Counted from the first letter of the stretch, positions 1-9,004 are shown. The stretch is DNA of 64,000 nt from Pantoea sp050157905 (GCF_050157905.1 NZ_JBKIWZ010000001.1:2108001-2172000), one strand, 5' to 3'. Notes: generated by a model from the sequence alone, not told the origin. Program-made: numbers and translations.

Positions 1-323
1 AGGAAGAAACGGGTAAAGTGAATGCCCGCATCCCGTCCATCTCCCACCAGAATGGCGTTAACCATACTGGCTGGCTCCTCCAGGTTGCCCAGGAAGTTAC
101 TCAGGCCGGTACGCGCCGGCACCGGCACATAATCACGCCAGGCCACCGCCACCGGACGCAGCAGATAGGGGTCCAGCACGTTGTAGTTAAAGTTAAACAT
201 CGTGCGGTTAAAGCTTTCGAAGGGATCGCTGCGTTCAGCAGGATCGCTATTCGCCGGCTTTGAACTGGCACAACCCACCAGAAGAACGCTGGCTACTGCC
301 AGGCTGGTCAGGCGATAATTCAT
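1..323 (-). CDS. mlaA: MlaA (VacJ) outer-membrane lipoprotein, N-terminal part
   Basis: Only the first ~107 codons are in the window; the C-terminus lies beyond the left edge. The reading begins MNYRLTSLAVASVLLVGCAS, a lipoprotein signal with lipobox LVGC, followed by conserved MlaA stretches such as SDPFESFNRTMFNFNYN, YLLRPVAVAWRDYVP and LSNFLGNLEEPASMVN. MlaA is the outer-membrane component of the Mla retrograde phospholipid transport pathway, which keeps phospholipids out of the outer leaflet; it works with OmpC and MlaC. In E. coli mlaA is next to yfdC; here the ccm operon sits between them. The upstream AGGGAGATTGGA gives a clear ribosome binding site. Confidence 0.95.
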   Translation of the reverse strand, partial: MNYRLTSLAVASVLLVGCASSKPANSDPAERSDPFESFNRTMFNFNYNVLDPYLLRPVAVAWRDYVPVPARTGLSNFLGNLEEPASMVNAILVGDGRDAGIHFTRFF

Positions 324-451
324 TCCAATCTCCCTGTGCGGATGAAAAAGAACTGCCCATCGTTCAGGTTAACGCCTGGTATCGAAGCGGCTTACCCGAT
401 GAGCATAGCTGACTTTGTGCCAGAGGCAGCAGGCAATGGCACATATCTTAG

Positions 452-1684
452 TTAATGTTGTTGCTGAGCGTCATCAGGGGTCTGCTGATTAATCTCTACC
501 GTTATCGGCTGCTGCCCGTTCCAGGGCGTCACCGCGCTCTGGCCCAGCCAGTCGCCTGGCTGAGGATTGGCGCTGCCGTCACGGGCGATCCGCACCCGAA
601 CCGCGACCTGATGCTGCGCTGACAGTAGCCTGTCCGGCATCATGGCATTGCCGTCATCCAGCGTCAGGGTCAGCGGGAAGTGGCTGAGCGGCATGCGTTT
701 AACCGCCACCGGCACCGGTGACACCCCGTCAGAAACCGAAATATACAATACTCCGTCCTGCGGTAACATTTTTTCTGCCTGCGGCGTCAGTGTCACCTTC
801 AGCGCCAGCTGACGGCTCTGCTGCCCGGCAGCACTCCGGGCCTTTTCGATACTGCGGGCGATCATCGCATGGCGCGAATCATCTGCAGGCAGCAGCTCCA
901 GCAGCGTCTGCCAGGCACCGATGGCCTGATCGTACTGCTGCTGTCCATAGGCGTTAAACGCCAGCAGGCTCAGCGTACGCAGATTCTGTGGATCTGCTTT
1001 AAGCAGCGATCGCAGCAGCAGTGCCGCCTGCCGGTTATCCTGCGGATCGGCAGATCGCGTCAGCACCTCCGCATAATCCTGCTTCAGCGCCAGGTCGTTA
1101 GGCGCAAGCTGCAGTGCGCGCTCAAATGCCTGGCTGGCGATCTCTGCATTGTTGAGCACCATGCCGAGCCGTCCCAGCATCGTCCAGTCGGCCAGATTAT
1201 CCGGTTTTTTCTGCAGCGCGGTACGCAATCCGAGCTGTAAACGCGCCAGCTCCTCCATACTCAGCGGTTTAGCACCGGGATCCATCAGCCGGGCCCGCAG
1301 TTCAGGATACGCCTGCCGGACCTGCATCCAGCCGGTGAATTGCGCCAGGCCGCCGGTTTTCAGATAAGTGCCCAGCGAGACCACAACCAGCACAATTATG
1401 CCGGGCAGCAGAATCCAGCGGCTGCTGCGGTGTGACGGCGGCGCCTCTGCCAGTGGAATATCGGCCAGCAGCGTCTGCTGCAGTTCCCGCTCCATCAGTG
1501 GTCGCTCAGCGACGACGCCCTGTGCTTCATCCTGCGCCAGCTCGTCGACCCGCTGATGATAGAAACGCTGGTTAAGGCGGTCGCGATCGCCCGTGCTGGC
1601 CTGACGCTGTCGCCAGCCTGCGGCCAGAAACAGCGTACAGGCCGCCAGCAGTAACAGAAAAAGGGTGATCCAGAATGCACTCAT
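452..1684 (-). CDS. ccmI: Cytochrome c maturation protein CcmI (TPR apocytochrome chaperone)
   Basis: 410 residues: two membrane segments (about 4-24 and 90-108) separated by a charged, coiled-coil-like cytoplasmic loop, then a periplasmic TPR region and a C-terminal domain. CcmI presents the C-terminal end of apocytochrome c to the CcmF/CcmH haem ligation complex. In E. coli this region is fused to CcmH as one protein of about 350 residues; here ccmH and ccmI are separate genes overlapping by 4 nt (ATGA). It is the last gene of the ccm operon. The family call rests on position, topology and TPR content. Confidence 0.93.
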   Translation of the reverse strand: MSAFWITLFLLLLAACTLFLAAGWRQRQASTGDRDRLNQRFYHQRVDELAQDEAQGVVAERPLMERELQQTLLADIPLAEAPPSHRSSRWILLPGIIVLVVVSLGTYLKTGGLAQFTGWMQVRQAYPELRARLMDPGAKPLSMEELARLQLGLRTALQKKPDNLADWTMLGRLGMVLNNAEIASQAFERALQLAPNDLALKQDYAEVLTRSADPQDNRQAALLLRSLLKADPQNLRTLSLLAFNAYGQQQYDQAIGAWQTLLELLPADDSRHAMIARSIEKARSAAGQQSRQLALKVTLTPQAEKMLPQDGVLYISVSDGVSPVPVAVKRMPLSHFPLTLTLDDGNAMMPDRLLSAQHQVAVRVRIARDGSANPQPGDWLGQSAVTPWNGQQPITVEINQQTPDDAQQQH

Positions 1685-2136
1685 GACGGTTTCCTGTCGG
1701 ATTTCAGAAGCGCATTAAGACGCTGTTGTTCATCTTCACTCAGCTCACTGCGGGTTTTGCGCTGACGGCTGCGCAGGATAATAACCGCGCCGCCCAGCAG
1801 GACAAACAGCGCAGGCCCCACCCACAGAATCAGTGTTGAGGGCGTAACCGGCGGCGAATAGCTGACGAAATTGCCATAACGCGCCACCATATAGTCGATG
1901 ATCTGCTGGCGACTCTGGCCCTGCTTCATCAACTGATAGACCTTCAGGCGCATATCGGCGGCAATCATTGCATTTGAGTCGGCGATACTGTTGTTCTGGC
2001 ACTTCGGGCAGCGCAGCGAGGCGGTCAGATCGCGGTACTGCTCTTCCTGCGCGACCGAGTCAAACTGCAACGTATCGATGGCGGCCCAGAGTGAGAAGCT
2101 GAACAGCAGGCCGCAAATCAGCATCAGCGATCTCAT
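1681..2136 (-). CDS. ccmH: Cytochrome c maturation protein CcmH (thioredoxin-like haem lyase subunit)
   Basis: 151 residues from the chosen start. A signal peptide (MRSLMLICGLLFSFSLWA) precedes the conserved LRCPKCQ motif at residues 41-47 with redox cysteines 43 and 46, and one C-terminal membrane helix follows. CcmH reduces the apocytochrome CXXCH disulfide before haem attachment, together with DsbE/CcmG. The ATG at 2136 is chosen over an in-frame start 10 codons upstream because GGAGGTAGGATC directly precedes it, it begins the signal peptide, and it overlaps the dsbE stop as ATGA. It lacks the E. coli TPR extension, which here is ccmI. Confidence 0.95.
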   Translation of the reverse strand: MRSLMLICGLLFSFSLWAAIDTLQFDSVAQEEQYRDLTASLRCPKCQNNSIADSNAMIAADMRLKVYQLMKQGQSRQQIIDYMVARYGNFVSYSPPVTPSTLILWVGPALFVLLGGAVIILRSRQRKTRSELSEDEQQRLNALLKSDRKPS

Positions 2137-2690
2137 GATCCTACCTCCGCGCTGTATTTTTCCCACAGCGGTTTCACTTCCTGCTCCCAGACGCGCGCGT
2201 TGAGATCGCCCGCATGGCGATAACGGATAATGCCTTTACCGTCGATCAGGAACGTTTCCGGCGCGCCGTACACCCCGAGATCCAGCCCCAGCATGCCATT
2301 ACCATCATAGAGACTTAGCGCATAGGGGTTCCCGAGCGTATTCAGCCAGTTCACTGCTTTCTGACGGTCGTCTTTATAATTCAGCCCCACGACCCGAATC
2401 CCCTGCTCCGCAAGACTATTCAGGTAGTGATGTTCGGCGCGGCAGGTTGGACACCAGGTTGCCCAGACGTTCAGCAGGATCGGTTTGCCATCCGTCAGCA
2501 CGCGCTGGTCGTAGGTCTGGCCCGGCTGATCCAGAGCTTCCAGCCGGAACAGCGGCACCGGCTTGCCAATCAGCGCAGATTCGAGACGGGTGGGATCGTC
2601 GCCCTCTGCGTTACGTGTCAGCTGCCACAGCAGCGCCGCCGCCAACAACAGAAACAGTATCAGAGGAATAAACAGGATTTTTTTGTTCAT
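2133..2690 (-). CDS. dsbE: Thiol:disulfide interchange protein DsbE/CcmG
   Basis: 185 residues: N-terminal signal anchor (about 4-23), then a thioredoxin fold with the active site WCPTC at 79-83 (C80, C83) inside NVWATWCPTC. This periplasmic, membrane-tethered weak reductant passes electrons from DsbD to CcmH or the apocytochrome during c-type cytochrome assembly. It lies between ccmF and ccmH with 4-nt overlaps on both sides, so translation is probably coupled. The length matches the E. coli protein. Confidence 0.96.
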   Translation of the reverse strand: MNKKILFIPLILFLLLAAALLWQLTRNAEGDDPTRLESALIGKPVPLFRLEALDQPGQTYDQRVLTDGKPILLNVWATWCPTCRAEHHYLNSLAEQGIRVVGLNYKDDRQKAVNWLNTLGNPYALSLYDGNGMLGLDLGVYGAPETFLIDGKGIIRYRHAGDLNARVWEQEVKPLWEKYSAEVGS

Positions 2691-4645
2691 GTCCGCTCCT
2701 CACATTCGTCTTTTTTGCGCGAACGATAACGGGGGTCAAGCAGGCAGAACAGCCCACCCAACGCCATCAGTATGCCGCCCGCCCAGATCCAGCGCACAAA
2801 GGGTTTGTAGTAGATGCGCACGGCCCAGCCGCCGTCGTCCAGCTCTTCACCCAGCGCCGCATAGAGATCGCGGCTGAAGCCGCCATCAATTGCCGCTTCA
2901 GTCATCATGGTACGGGCTGCCGTGTAAAAGCGTTTTTCTGCCTGCAGTGTCGCTTCCGGCTTACCGTCGCGGGTGACATCAATGATGCCCATGCCACCGC
3001 TGTAGTTAGGGCCCTGAAGATTCTGCACGCCGCGAAAGACAAAGTGATAGTGATGAATATCGATGCTGTCACCCGCCTTCATGCGTACATCGCGCTCTAC
3101 ACTGTACTGCGTGCTGAACGCAATGCCGATAACCGTGACACCCACACCCAGATGCCCCAGCACCATCCCCCAGTGGCTGCGCGAAAGATGCTTTAAACCG
3201 GTAAAGAAACGATGGCGGTGCGTGGCGCGCTCATGCAGTTCCAGCAGCGTCAGGATGATAATCCAGACGGACATCAGCAGCCCCACCACACTCATCGCCG
3301 CAACGCGATCCTGCAGCCACCATGGAATGACGACGGAACAGGCCAGGGTCACGATCAGCGCCAGTGCCAGGCGTTTTGCCAGCTTCTGCGGCTCATCACG
3401 CCGCCAGCGCACCAGCGGGCCGATGCCCATCAGCAGCGCAAAGGGGGCCATCAGCCAGCTGAACAGGGTATTGAAGAACGGCTCGCCGACGGAGATGCTG
3501 CCCAGGCCCAACTGTTTATGCACCAGCGGCAGCAGCGTGCCGAGCAGCACCACCAGCATGGCGGCAATCAGCAACACGTTATTCCCCAGCAGAAACGATT
3601 CACGCGACCAGGTTTCATTCTGAACCCGACCACGCACCTGCCCGCCTTTAATAGCGTAGAGCAGCAACGAACTGCCGATCACAATCACCAGGAATGCGAG
3701 GATAAACATTCCGCGTGCCGGATCGGAGGCAAAGGAGTGTACCGACACCAGCACGCCGGATCGCACCAGGAAGGTGCCCAGCAGGCTGAGTGAAAACGCG
3801 GTAATGGCCAGCAGCACGGTCCAGGCTTTGAAGGTTCCGCGCTTTTCGGTGACCGCCAGCGAGTGAATCAGGGCTGTTCCCGCCAGCCACGGCATGAAGG
3901 AGGCGTTTTCTACCGGGTCCCAGAACCACCAGCCGCCCCAGCCTAACTCGTAATAGGCCCAGGCTGAGCCGAGCACAATGCCGATGGTCAGAAAGACCCA
4001 GGCCGCCGTTGTCCACGGACGCGACCAGCGCGCCCAGGCCGTATCCAGTCGTCCGGCCATCAGCGAGGCGATGGCAAACGCGAACGCCACGGAAAAACCG
4101 ACATAGCCCATGTAAAGCAGCGGCGGATGGAAGATCAGGCCAATATCCTGCAGCATCGGATTCAGGTCATGACCATCCACAGGAAAGTCCGGCAGCGTGC
4201 GGGCAAACGGATTGGAGGTAAGCAGGATAAACAGCAGGAAGCCGAGATTAATCATCCCCATCACTGCCAGCACCCGCGCCAGCGCATCCTGCGGCATCCC
4301 GCGACTGAAAAGCGCCACCGCCAGAGTCCAGGTGCTGAGCAGCAGCACCCAGAGCAGCAGCGAGCCCTCGTGCGCGCCCCAGGTGGCAGCAATGCGATAC
4401 CAGACCGGCAGCAGGCTGTTGGAATTGGTGACGACATAGGCAACGGTAAAATCGTTGCAGATAAAGGCCCAGACCAGCAGCGCAAACGCTGCCGCGATGC
4501 AGACAAACAGGCCACCAGCCAGCGGTCGCGCCATCGCCATCAGGCGGGCGTCCTGACGCACGGCGCCCCACAGTGGATAGCTGCTCAGCAGCAGAGCGAG
4601 GCTCAGCGCCAGGCAGAGCAGAAAGGTTCCAATCTCTGGCATCAT
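2687..4645 (-). CDS. ccmF: Haem lyase CcmF
   Basis: 652 residues, a polytopic inner-membrane protein. The signature tryptophan-rich WWD-type segment is at about 236-254 (WGGWWFWDPVENASFMPWL), flanked by conserved histidines (IFHPPLLY near 172; ALIHSLAV near 261). CcmF takes haem from holo-CcmE and ligates it to apocytochrome c with CcmH/CcmI. Two consecutive ATG codons open the frame; the first overlaps the ccmE stop as ATGA and is used here. Length is close to the usual ~650 residues. Confidence 0.97.
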   Translation of the reverse strand: MMPEIGTFLLCLALSLALLLSSYPLWGAVRQDARLMAMARPLAGGLFVCIAAAFALLVWAFICNDFTVAYVVTNSNSLLPVWYRIAATWGAHEGSLLLWVLLLSTWTLAVALFSRGMPQDALARVLAVMGMINLGFLLFILLTSNPFARTLPDFPVDGHDLNPMLQDIGLIFHPPLLYMGYVGFSVAFAFAIASLMAGRLDTAWARWSRPWTTAAWVFLTIGIVLGSAWAYYELGWGGWWFWDPVENASFMPWLAGTALIHSLAVTEKRGTFKAWTVLLAITAFSLSLLGTFLVRSGVLVSVHSFASDPARGMFILAFLVIVIGSSLLLYAIKGGQVRGRVQNETWSRESFLLGNNVLLIAAMLVVLLGTLLPLVHKQLGLGSISVGEPFFNTLFSWLMAPFALLMGIGPLVRWRRDEPQKLAKRLALALIVTLACSVVIPWWLQDRVAAMSVVGLLMSVWIIILTLLELHERATHRHRFFTGLKHLSRSHWGMVLGHLGVGVTVIGIAFSTQYSVERDVRMKAGDSIDIHHYHFVFRGVQNLQGPNYSGGMGIIDVTRDGKPEATLQAEKRFYTAARTMMTEAAIDGGFSRDLYAALGEELDDGGWAVRIYYKPFVRWIWAGGILMALGGLFCLLDPRYRSRKKDECEERT

Positions 4646-5127
4646 GATGATTTACTTCCTGCAGAGTAAGGCGACTGCGGGCCACCCGGAGTGCTCTTCA
4701 TCGCATCTTCAATCTCTGGCGGCGTATATTTTTCATCATGTTTTGCCAGCACTTCTTTGGCGACGATCCGGTTGCCCGCCGTAAGCACGCCCTGCGCCAC
4801 TACGCCCTGCCCTTCCCGGAACAGATCCGGCAGGATGCCCTCGAAACTGACACTGACGACACCGCGAGCGTCATAAAGTTTAAAGGAGACGGCCAGTGTT
4901 TCCGGATCGCGCCGGACGCTGCCGGGCATGACCATGCCGCCCACGCGAAGTCGCTGGCCCGCCTCGGGCTTCTCGTGTGCTTCGCCTTTGCCGTAGAGAA
5001 TTTCACCCGGCGTATAGAAGAGATCGATGTTTGAGCGCAGCGCATACATGACCAGCGCGGTGGCCAGGCTGAGGCCGAGCAGAATCGCCACTGCCGCATA
5101 GAGGCGGTTGCGTCGACGGGTATTCAC
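4642..5127 (-). CDS. ccmE: Haem chaperone CcmE
   Basis: 161 residues: N-terminal membrane anchor (about 8-29) followed by an OB-fold periplasmic domain. The haem-binding histidine is His130 in VLAKHDEKYTPPE, the same number as in E. coli. CcmE binds haem covalently after CcmABCD-dependent loading and hands it to CcmF. The start is GTG at 5127, supported by GGAGAGACATT before it; it overlaps the ccmD stop as GTGA. Confidence 0.96.
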   Translation of the reverse strand: MNTRRRNRLYAAVAILLGLSLATALVMYALRSNIDLFYTPGEILYGKGEAHEKPEAGQRLRVGGMVMPGSVRRDPETLAVSFKLYDARGVVSVSFEGILPDLFREGQGVVAQGVLTAGNRIVAKEVLAKHDEKYTPPEIEDAMKSTPGGPQSPYSAGSKSS

Positions 5128-5357
5128 AATGTCTCTCCTGCCGCTTCAGCCGCGGCTTTTTTAGATTTAGCCGCACGGATACGACGTTCACGTGCCTCAC
5201 GCTGGCGGATCTCAGCCAGCAGGCGGCGGCGCAGCAACAGCGTGTGCAGCGTCAGACCGATTAGCGGAAGCAGCGTAAAGGCGACGGCCAGCCAGACGTA
5301 GAAGGCGTAGCCTCCCATCGCAAAGAAGGCGTGCCAGGAGGAAAAGGCTGGCGTCAT
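5124..5357 (-). CDS. ccmD: CcmD, small membrane adaptor for haem export
   Basis: 77 residues: the typical short N-terminus (SWHAFFAMGGYAFYVW), one membrane helix at about 18-40, then a highly basic Arg/Lys/Ala-rich cytoplasmic tail with coiled-coil character. CcmD is needed for release of holo-CcmE from the CcmABC complex. The ATG at 5357 overlaps the ccmC stop, consistent with the compact operon. A longer in-frame extension upstream is only the other reading frame of ccmC. Confidence 0.92.
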   Translation of the reverse strand: MTPAFSSWHAFFAMGGYAFYVWLAVAFTLLPLIGLTLHTLLLRRRLLAEIRQREARERRIRAAKSKKAAAEAAGETL

Positions 5358-6093
5358 CCCTGCTCTCCCCCTTTCGCGACCGTCAGCGCCCAGGGACGAT
5401 GACGTTCTGTTAACAGAATCAGGTTGCGCAGCCGCATCAGCGTCAGCGTCACAAACAGCAGCAGATAACCGATGATGGCCCAGCGCAGCGGCGTGCGCAT
5501 GACGGGCGCAATCGCCTGCTGAAGAATGCCCGACGATCCCTGATGCAGGGTATTCCACCACTGTACCGAGAAGTGAATGATGGGCAGATTTACTACGCCA
5601 ACCAGAATCAGGACGCCCGCGGCCCGGCCTGCGGTGCGGCGATCGTCAAACGCGTGATAAAGCGCAATCACGCCCATATAGAGGAACAGCAGCACCAGCT
5701 CCGAAGTCAGGCGTGCATCCCAGATCCACCACGTGCCCCACATCGGCTTGCCCAGGCGGCCCCGGTGACCAGCGCAATAAAGGTAAAGATCGCGCCCACC
5801 GGCGCCATTGCAGCAGAAACCAGGTCGGCCATTTTCAGCTGCCACACCAGCCCGATAAACGCGGCAATGGCCATAGACGCGTAGATGCCCATCGACCACA
5901 TCGCGGCAGGCACATGAATGTACATGATGCGAAAACTGTCACCCTGCTGATAGTCAGCGGGTGCAAACCCAAATCCCCAGACCCAACCCAGCAGCAATGC
6001 CGCCAGCCCTGAAACGGCGAACCAGGGCACCAGTCGCCCCGACAACCGGTAGAGCCGTTCCGGCCTGCCCAGCTGATGTAACGCTTTCCACAT
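5354..6093 (-). pseudogene. ccmC: CcmC haem handling protein, reading frame broken by one base
   Basis: The N-terminal half reads from 6093 (MWKALHQLGRPERLYRL... through FIALVTGAAW) and the C-terminal half continues in another frame (GKPMWGTWWIWDARLTSE... to 5354). The break is at 5751-5753, where the minus strand has TGGGC but the family sequence (AWGKPMWGTWW) needs TGGGGC. Adding one G gives a 246-codon protein, almost the E. coli length (245), with the tryptophan-rich haem-binding WGTWWIWDARL segment intact. CcmC loads haem onto CcmE His130. All other ccm genes are intact, so a homopolymer read error is more likely than real loss; if real, cytochrome c maturation would fail. Confidence 0.9.
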
Positions 6094-6160
6094 ATCAAGT
6101 GCTCACATTGACGAAAAAAGGGAGTTGCCGCGTCTTTTACGCGCGTGAGTGCAACACCGG

Positions 6161-6820
6161 TTATTGCAAAGTAATGCGTAACGCCGCCGCCGTAGCGAAC
6201 GGTGAGAGCGTGGCGCTGCCCAGCAGCATCGCGCCGAGAATCGCCAGATAGCCGCCGGTTGGTAACCCCTGACTGGCCGCCTCCATCGCCGCGCTGGCAA
6301 AGATCAGGACCGGAATCGCCAGCGGCAGCACCAGCAGGCTCAGCAGCACGCCGCCGCGCCGTAAGCCTACGGTCAGCCCCACGCCAATGGCGCCGAGAAA
6401 GCTCAGCGTCGGCGTGCCGAGCAGCAGTGTTAATGCCATCACCCACCAGCCGTTCATATCCAGCGACAGCAGCAGCGCGGCCAGCGGCGACAGGACGATC
6501 AGCGGAACGCCGGTCACCAGCCAGTGCGCCACCACTTTGCCGATGACGATGACCGGCAGCGGCGTGGGCGTCAGCGCCAGTTGCTCCAGTGACCCGTCGC
6601 TGAAGTCGTCACGAAACAGCCGCTCCAGCGCCAGCAGCGATGCCAGCAGGGCAGCCACCCAGGCGACGCCCGGTGCAATGCGCGCCAGTTGCTGCGGATC
6701 AGGGCCGATCCCCAGCGGAAACAGCGTAATCACAATCAGGAAAAACCAGAGCGGATTAATCACATCTGCCCCGCCGCGAAAGGCGATGCGTAGCTCACGC
6801 TGGATCAGGCGAAACAGCAT
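6161..6820 (-). CDS. ccmB: CcmB, ABC transporter membrane subunit for haem-CcmE release
   Basis: 219 residues with about six hydrophobic segments and the characteristic opening (LIQRELRIAFRGGADVINPLWFF) and RLFRDDFSDGSLEQLAL loop. CcmB and CcmA form the ABC unit that, with CcmC and CcmD, frees holo-CcmE. Its start overlaps the ccmA stop by one base (TGATG). A 67-nt gap separates it from ccmC, the longest gap inside the operon. Confidence 0.95.
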   Translation of the reverse strand: MLFRLIQRELRIAFRGGADVINPLWFFLIVITLFPLGIGPDPQQLARIAPGVAWVAALLASLLALERLFRDDFSDGSLEQLALTPTPLPVIVIGKVVAHWLVTGVPLIVLSPLAALLLSLDMNGWWVMALTLLLGTPTLSFLGAIGVGLTVGLRRGGVLLSLLVLPLAIPVLIFASAAMEAASQGLPTGGYLAILGAMLLGSATLSPFATAAALRITLQ

Positions 6821-7434
6821 CAGTCAGCCTCCTCATCGCCGAGACGGATTTTACGCACCCGCGCCGCCGCAGGCAGATCCTGATGGGTGGTCAGAATCAC
6901 CGCGCCCCCGTTATCGGCATGACGGGCAAATTGCACCATTAATTTTTCCACACCCGCCTTGTCGATGGCGGTGAGCGGCTCGTCGAGGATCCAGATACGC
7001 GCCTGGCTGAGCCAGAGCCGGGCCAGCGCCACGCGACGCTGCTGTCCTGCCGATAAACGGCTGACCGGCACCTCTTCTTCTCCCGTGAGATCGACTGCCT
7101 CCAGTGCCGCAAAGATTTGCGCGTCACTGCAGTCGGGATGAAAGAAGCGCAGATTTTCCAGCGCCGTGAGTACGCCTTTGATACCCGGATGATGACCCAG
7201 GTAGAGCATCACCTGATGCCAGGTTTCACGCTGCCGCAGAATCGGCTGCTGCTGCCAGCGTATTTCGCCCTCCTCCGGGCGGCTCAGGCCCGCCAGCAGA
7301 CGCAACAGCGAGGTCTTGCCTGCGCCGTTGGGCCCTTCGATCTGCACAATATCACCTGCGGAAACGCGGAATGAGAGCCGCCGGAATAGCGAACGTTCGT
7401 CATAAGCACAAGTGAGCGTAATGATTTCCAACAT
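6820..7434 (-). CDS. ccmA: CcmA, ABC transporter ATP-binding subunit of cytochrome c maturation
   Basis: 204 residues: Walker A GPNGAGKT at 34-41, ABC signature LSAGQQRRVALARL, Walker B IWILDEP and the switch histidine in LTTHQDL. It drives haem-CcmE release with CcmB. First gene of the ccm operon, transcribed leftward. The ATG at 7434 is chosen by similarity of MLEIITLTCAYDERSLF to the family N-terminus; the sequence before it lacks a good Shine-Dalgarno site, and the frame stays open 25 codons further upstream, so the start is uncertain. Confidence 0.93.
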   Translation of the reverse strand: MLEIITLTCAYDERSLFRRLSFRVSAGDIVQIEGPNGAGKTSLLRLLAGLSRPEEGEIRWQQQPILRQRETWHQVMLYLGHHPGIKGVLTALENLRFFHPDCSDAQIFAALEAVDLTGEEEVPVSRLSAGQQRRVALARLWLSQARIWILDEPLTAIDKAGVEKLMVQFARHADNGGAVILTTHQDLPAAARVRKIRLGDEEAD

Positions 7435-7676
7435 CTGGGGGGAATCGCACCAGCTAAAAAGTGGCCGGGATATTACCACAATGTTGCTGTGGGCCGAAGT
7501 GTGAGCCACCGCTCAGTTTTACGCTCAGCGGCTTATTCGTGCGGTATCCGCAGGTATCTGAATAAAAATGCAGTTCCGTAAAAGATTGTTACGCTTATTC
7601 GCATCAGCCGTAACAATATCGGCAGATGAAAAAAGGCTACGCTTATTACGCGACAGCACTATCACCAGGAGAAAAT
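7435..7676. promoter_or_regulatory. Divergent intergenic region ccmA/yfdC
   Basis: 242 nt between two divergent genes, so it must carry promoters for the ccm operon and for yfdC. I see an AT-rich stretch around 7560-7625 but no operator I can name. The yfdC ribosome binding site AGGAG ends about 7 nt before its ATG. Confidence 0.4.
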
Positions 7677-8624
7677 ATGAAGCCTTCATCAGGTAATGAA
7701 CAGGGTCCTAACGACGTAGACAGTGAAGAGAAAGAACAGGGCACTGAAATCGAAGTCGATGAGGAGGCACTTCCCTCCCGCGCCGCGGCGATCCATGAAG
7801 AGATCCGCCAGGATGGGGAAAAAGAGCTGGAACGCGATGGTATGGCGCTGCTCTGGTCCGCGATTGCGGCGGGCCTTTCCATGAGCGCGTCACTGATGGC
7901 GAAAGGCATATTTCAGGTTCATCTTGAAGGCGTTCCGGGTGCCTTCCTGCTGGAAAACCTCGGCTATACCTTTGGTTTTGTTATCGTCATCATGGCCCGC
8001 CAGCAGCTTTTTACTGAAAACACCGTGACAGCCGTATTACCGGTGATGCACAAGCCAACATGGGGTAATGCCGGACTGCTGTTACGTTTATGGGGAATTG
8101 TTCTGCTGGGCAACCTGATTGGCACGGCGCTGGGTGCGCTGGCCTTTGATGAGATGCCAATATTTGATGAAGCAACCCGTCAGGCGTTTACGGAAATCAG
8201 TATGAAGGTAATGGAGAATACGCCCGGGGAGATGTTTGCCAATGCGGTGATTTCCGGCTGGATTATCGCCACCATGGTCTGGATGTTCCCGTCTGCGGGC
8301 GGGGCCAAGCTGCTGGTGATTGTGATGATGACCTGGCTGGTTGCGCTGGGCGATCTGGCACATATCGTCGTGGGATCGGTAGAAGTGCTCTATCTGGTGT
8401 TCAGTGGCAGTATAAGCTGGCAGGAGTTCTTCTGGCCGTTTGCCCTGCCGACCCTGCTCGGCAACATCACCGGCGGCACGCTGATTTTTGCGCTGATCAG
8501 TCATGCGCAGATCCGCAATGACATGAGTGAAGCCGCCGTGGCGAAGGCCAAAGCTGAAAAGCGGAAGCAGGAGAAACGCCGCCAGAGTGAAGAAAAGGAG
8601 AAAAAAAAGGAGAAAGCGGAATAA
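7677..8624 (+). CDS. yfdC: YfdC, formate/nitrite transporter (FNT) family inner-membrane protein
   Basis: 315 residues. An acidic, hydrophilic N-terminus of about 60 residues precedes six hydrophobic FNT helices, and the C-terminus is a very basic/acidic Lys/Glu tail (KRKQEKRRQSEEKEKKK). FNT proteins are pentameric channels for small monovalent anions; the substrate of YfdC is not established to my knowledge. The ATG at 7677 follows CCAGGAGAAAAT; an in-frame ATG 17 codons upstream lacks this. In E. coli yfdC is followed by argW, as here. Confidence 0.9.
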   Translation: MKPSSGNEQGPNDVDSEEKEQGTEIEVDEEALPSRAAAIHEEIRQDGEKELERDGMALLWSAIAAGLSMSASLMAKGIFQVHLEGVPGAFLLENLGYTFGFVIVIMARQQLFTENTVTAVLPVMHKPTWGNAGLLLRLWGIVLLGNLIGTALGALAFDEMPIFDEATRQAFTEISMKVMENTPGEMFANAVISGWIIATMVWMFPSAGGAKLLVIVMMTWLVALGDLAHIVVGSVEVLYLVFSGSISWQEFFWPFALPTLLGNITGGTLIFALISHAQIRNDMSEAAVAKAKAEKRKQEKRRQSEEKEKKKEKAE

Positions 8625-8929
8625 CGATCAGGCAGACAGCGCCACGTTAGCGGGCCTGTCTGCCTTTCAGATGATACGGCAACCAGGCTGTTCAGGCTGC
8701 CGCAGAGGTTAACGGCGCGGTAAGGCCCAACCCCGCGCTGGCGGCACGCCCTGTCTCAGCCGGTGACTTCCCGCCTCTGCAACCCGACACTCACCGTTAT
8801 GCTTGATATGACGATTTCCGCCACGCCGTGCCTTCATGCTCAGGCAAACTGGCCGATTGCTGACGGAATGAGCAAACGCACGGCAACCTGGTGAATCTCC
8901 CGCCCTGTTTCGCTATACTGCACGCCGCT
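8625..8929. other. Intergenic region yfdC-argW
   Basis: 305 nt. A hairpin with arms GGCAGACAG and CTGTCTGCC (about 8630-8663) right after yfdC, followed by TTTC, is a likely terminator. GC-rich sequence without an ORF of note follows. The tRNA promoter should lie near 8890-8925 (TATACT near 8914 looks like a -10 box). Confidence 0.45.
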
Positions 8930-9004
8930 GTCCTCTTAGTTAAATGGATATAACGAGCCCCTCCTAAGGGCTAGTTGCAGGTTCGATTCCTGCAGGGGAC
9001 ACCA
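8930..9004 (+). tRNA. argW: tRNA-Arg (anticodon CCU)
   Basis: 75 nt, from GTCCTCTTAG to the encoded CCA. Cloverleaf: acceptor GTCCTCT/AGGGGAC, anticodon loop CTCCTAA with anticodon CCT at 8963-8965, T arm GCAGGTTCGATTCCTGC. It decodes the rare AGG codon. Position after yfdC matches E. coli argW, where the 3' end is an integration site for a prophage. Here the downstream 1.4 kb is AT-rich and accessory-looking, but I see no integrase gene and no second copy of the tRNA 3' end. Confidence 0.97.

Noticed and set aside
5835..6446. 203-codon minus-strand ORF spanning ccmC and the end of ccmB
   Set aside because: Out of frame with both genes; composition (Arg/Gly/Ala-rich) and lack of motifs mark it as a shadow.
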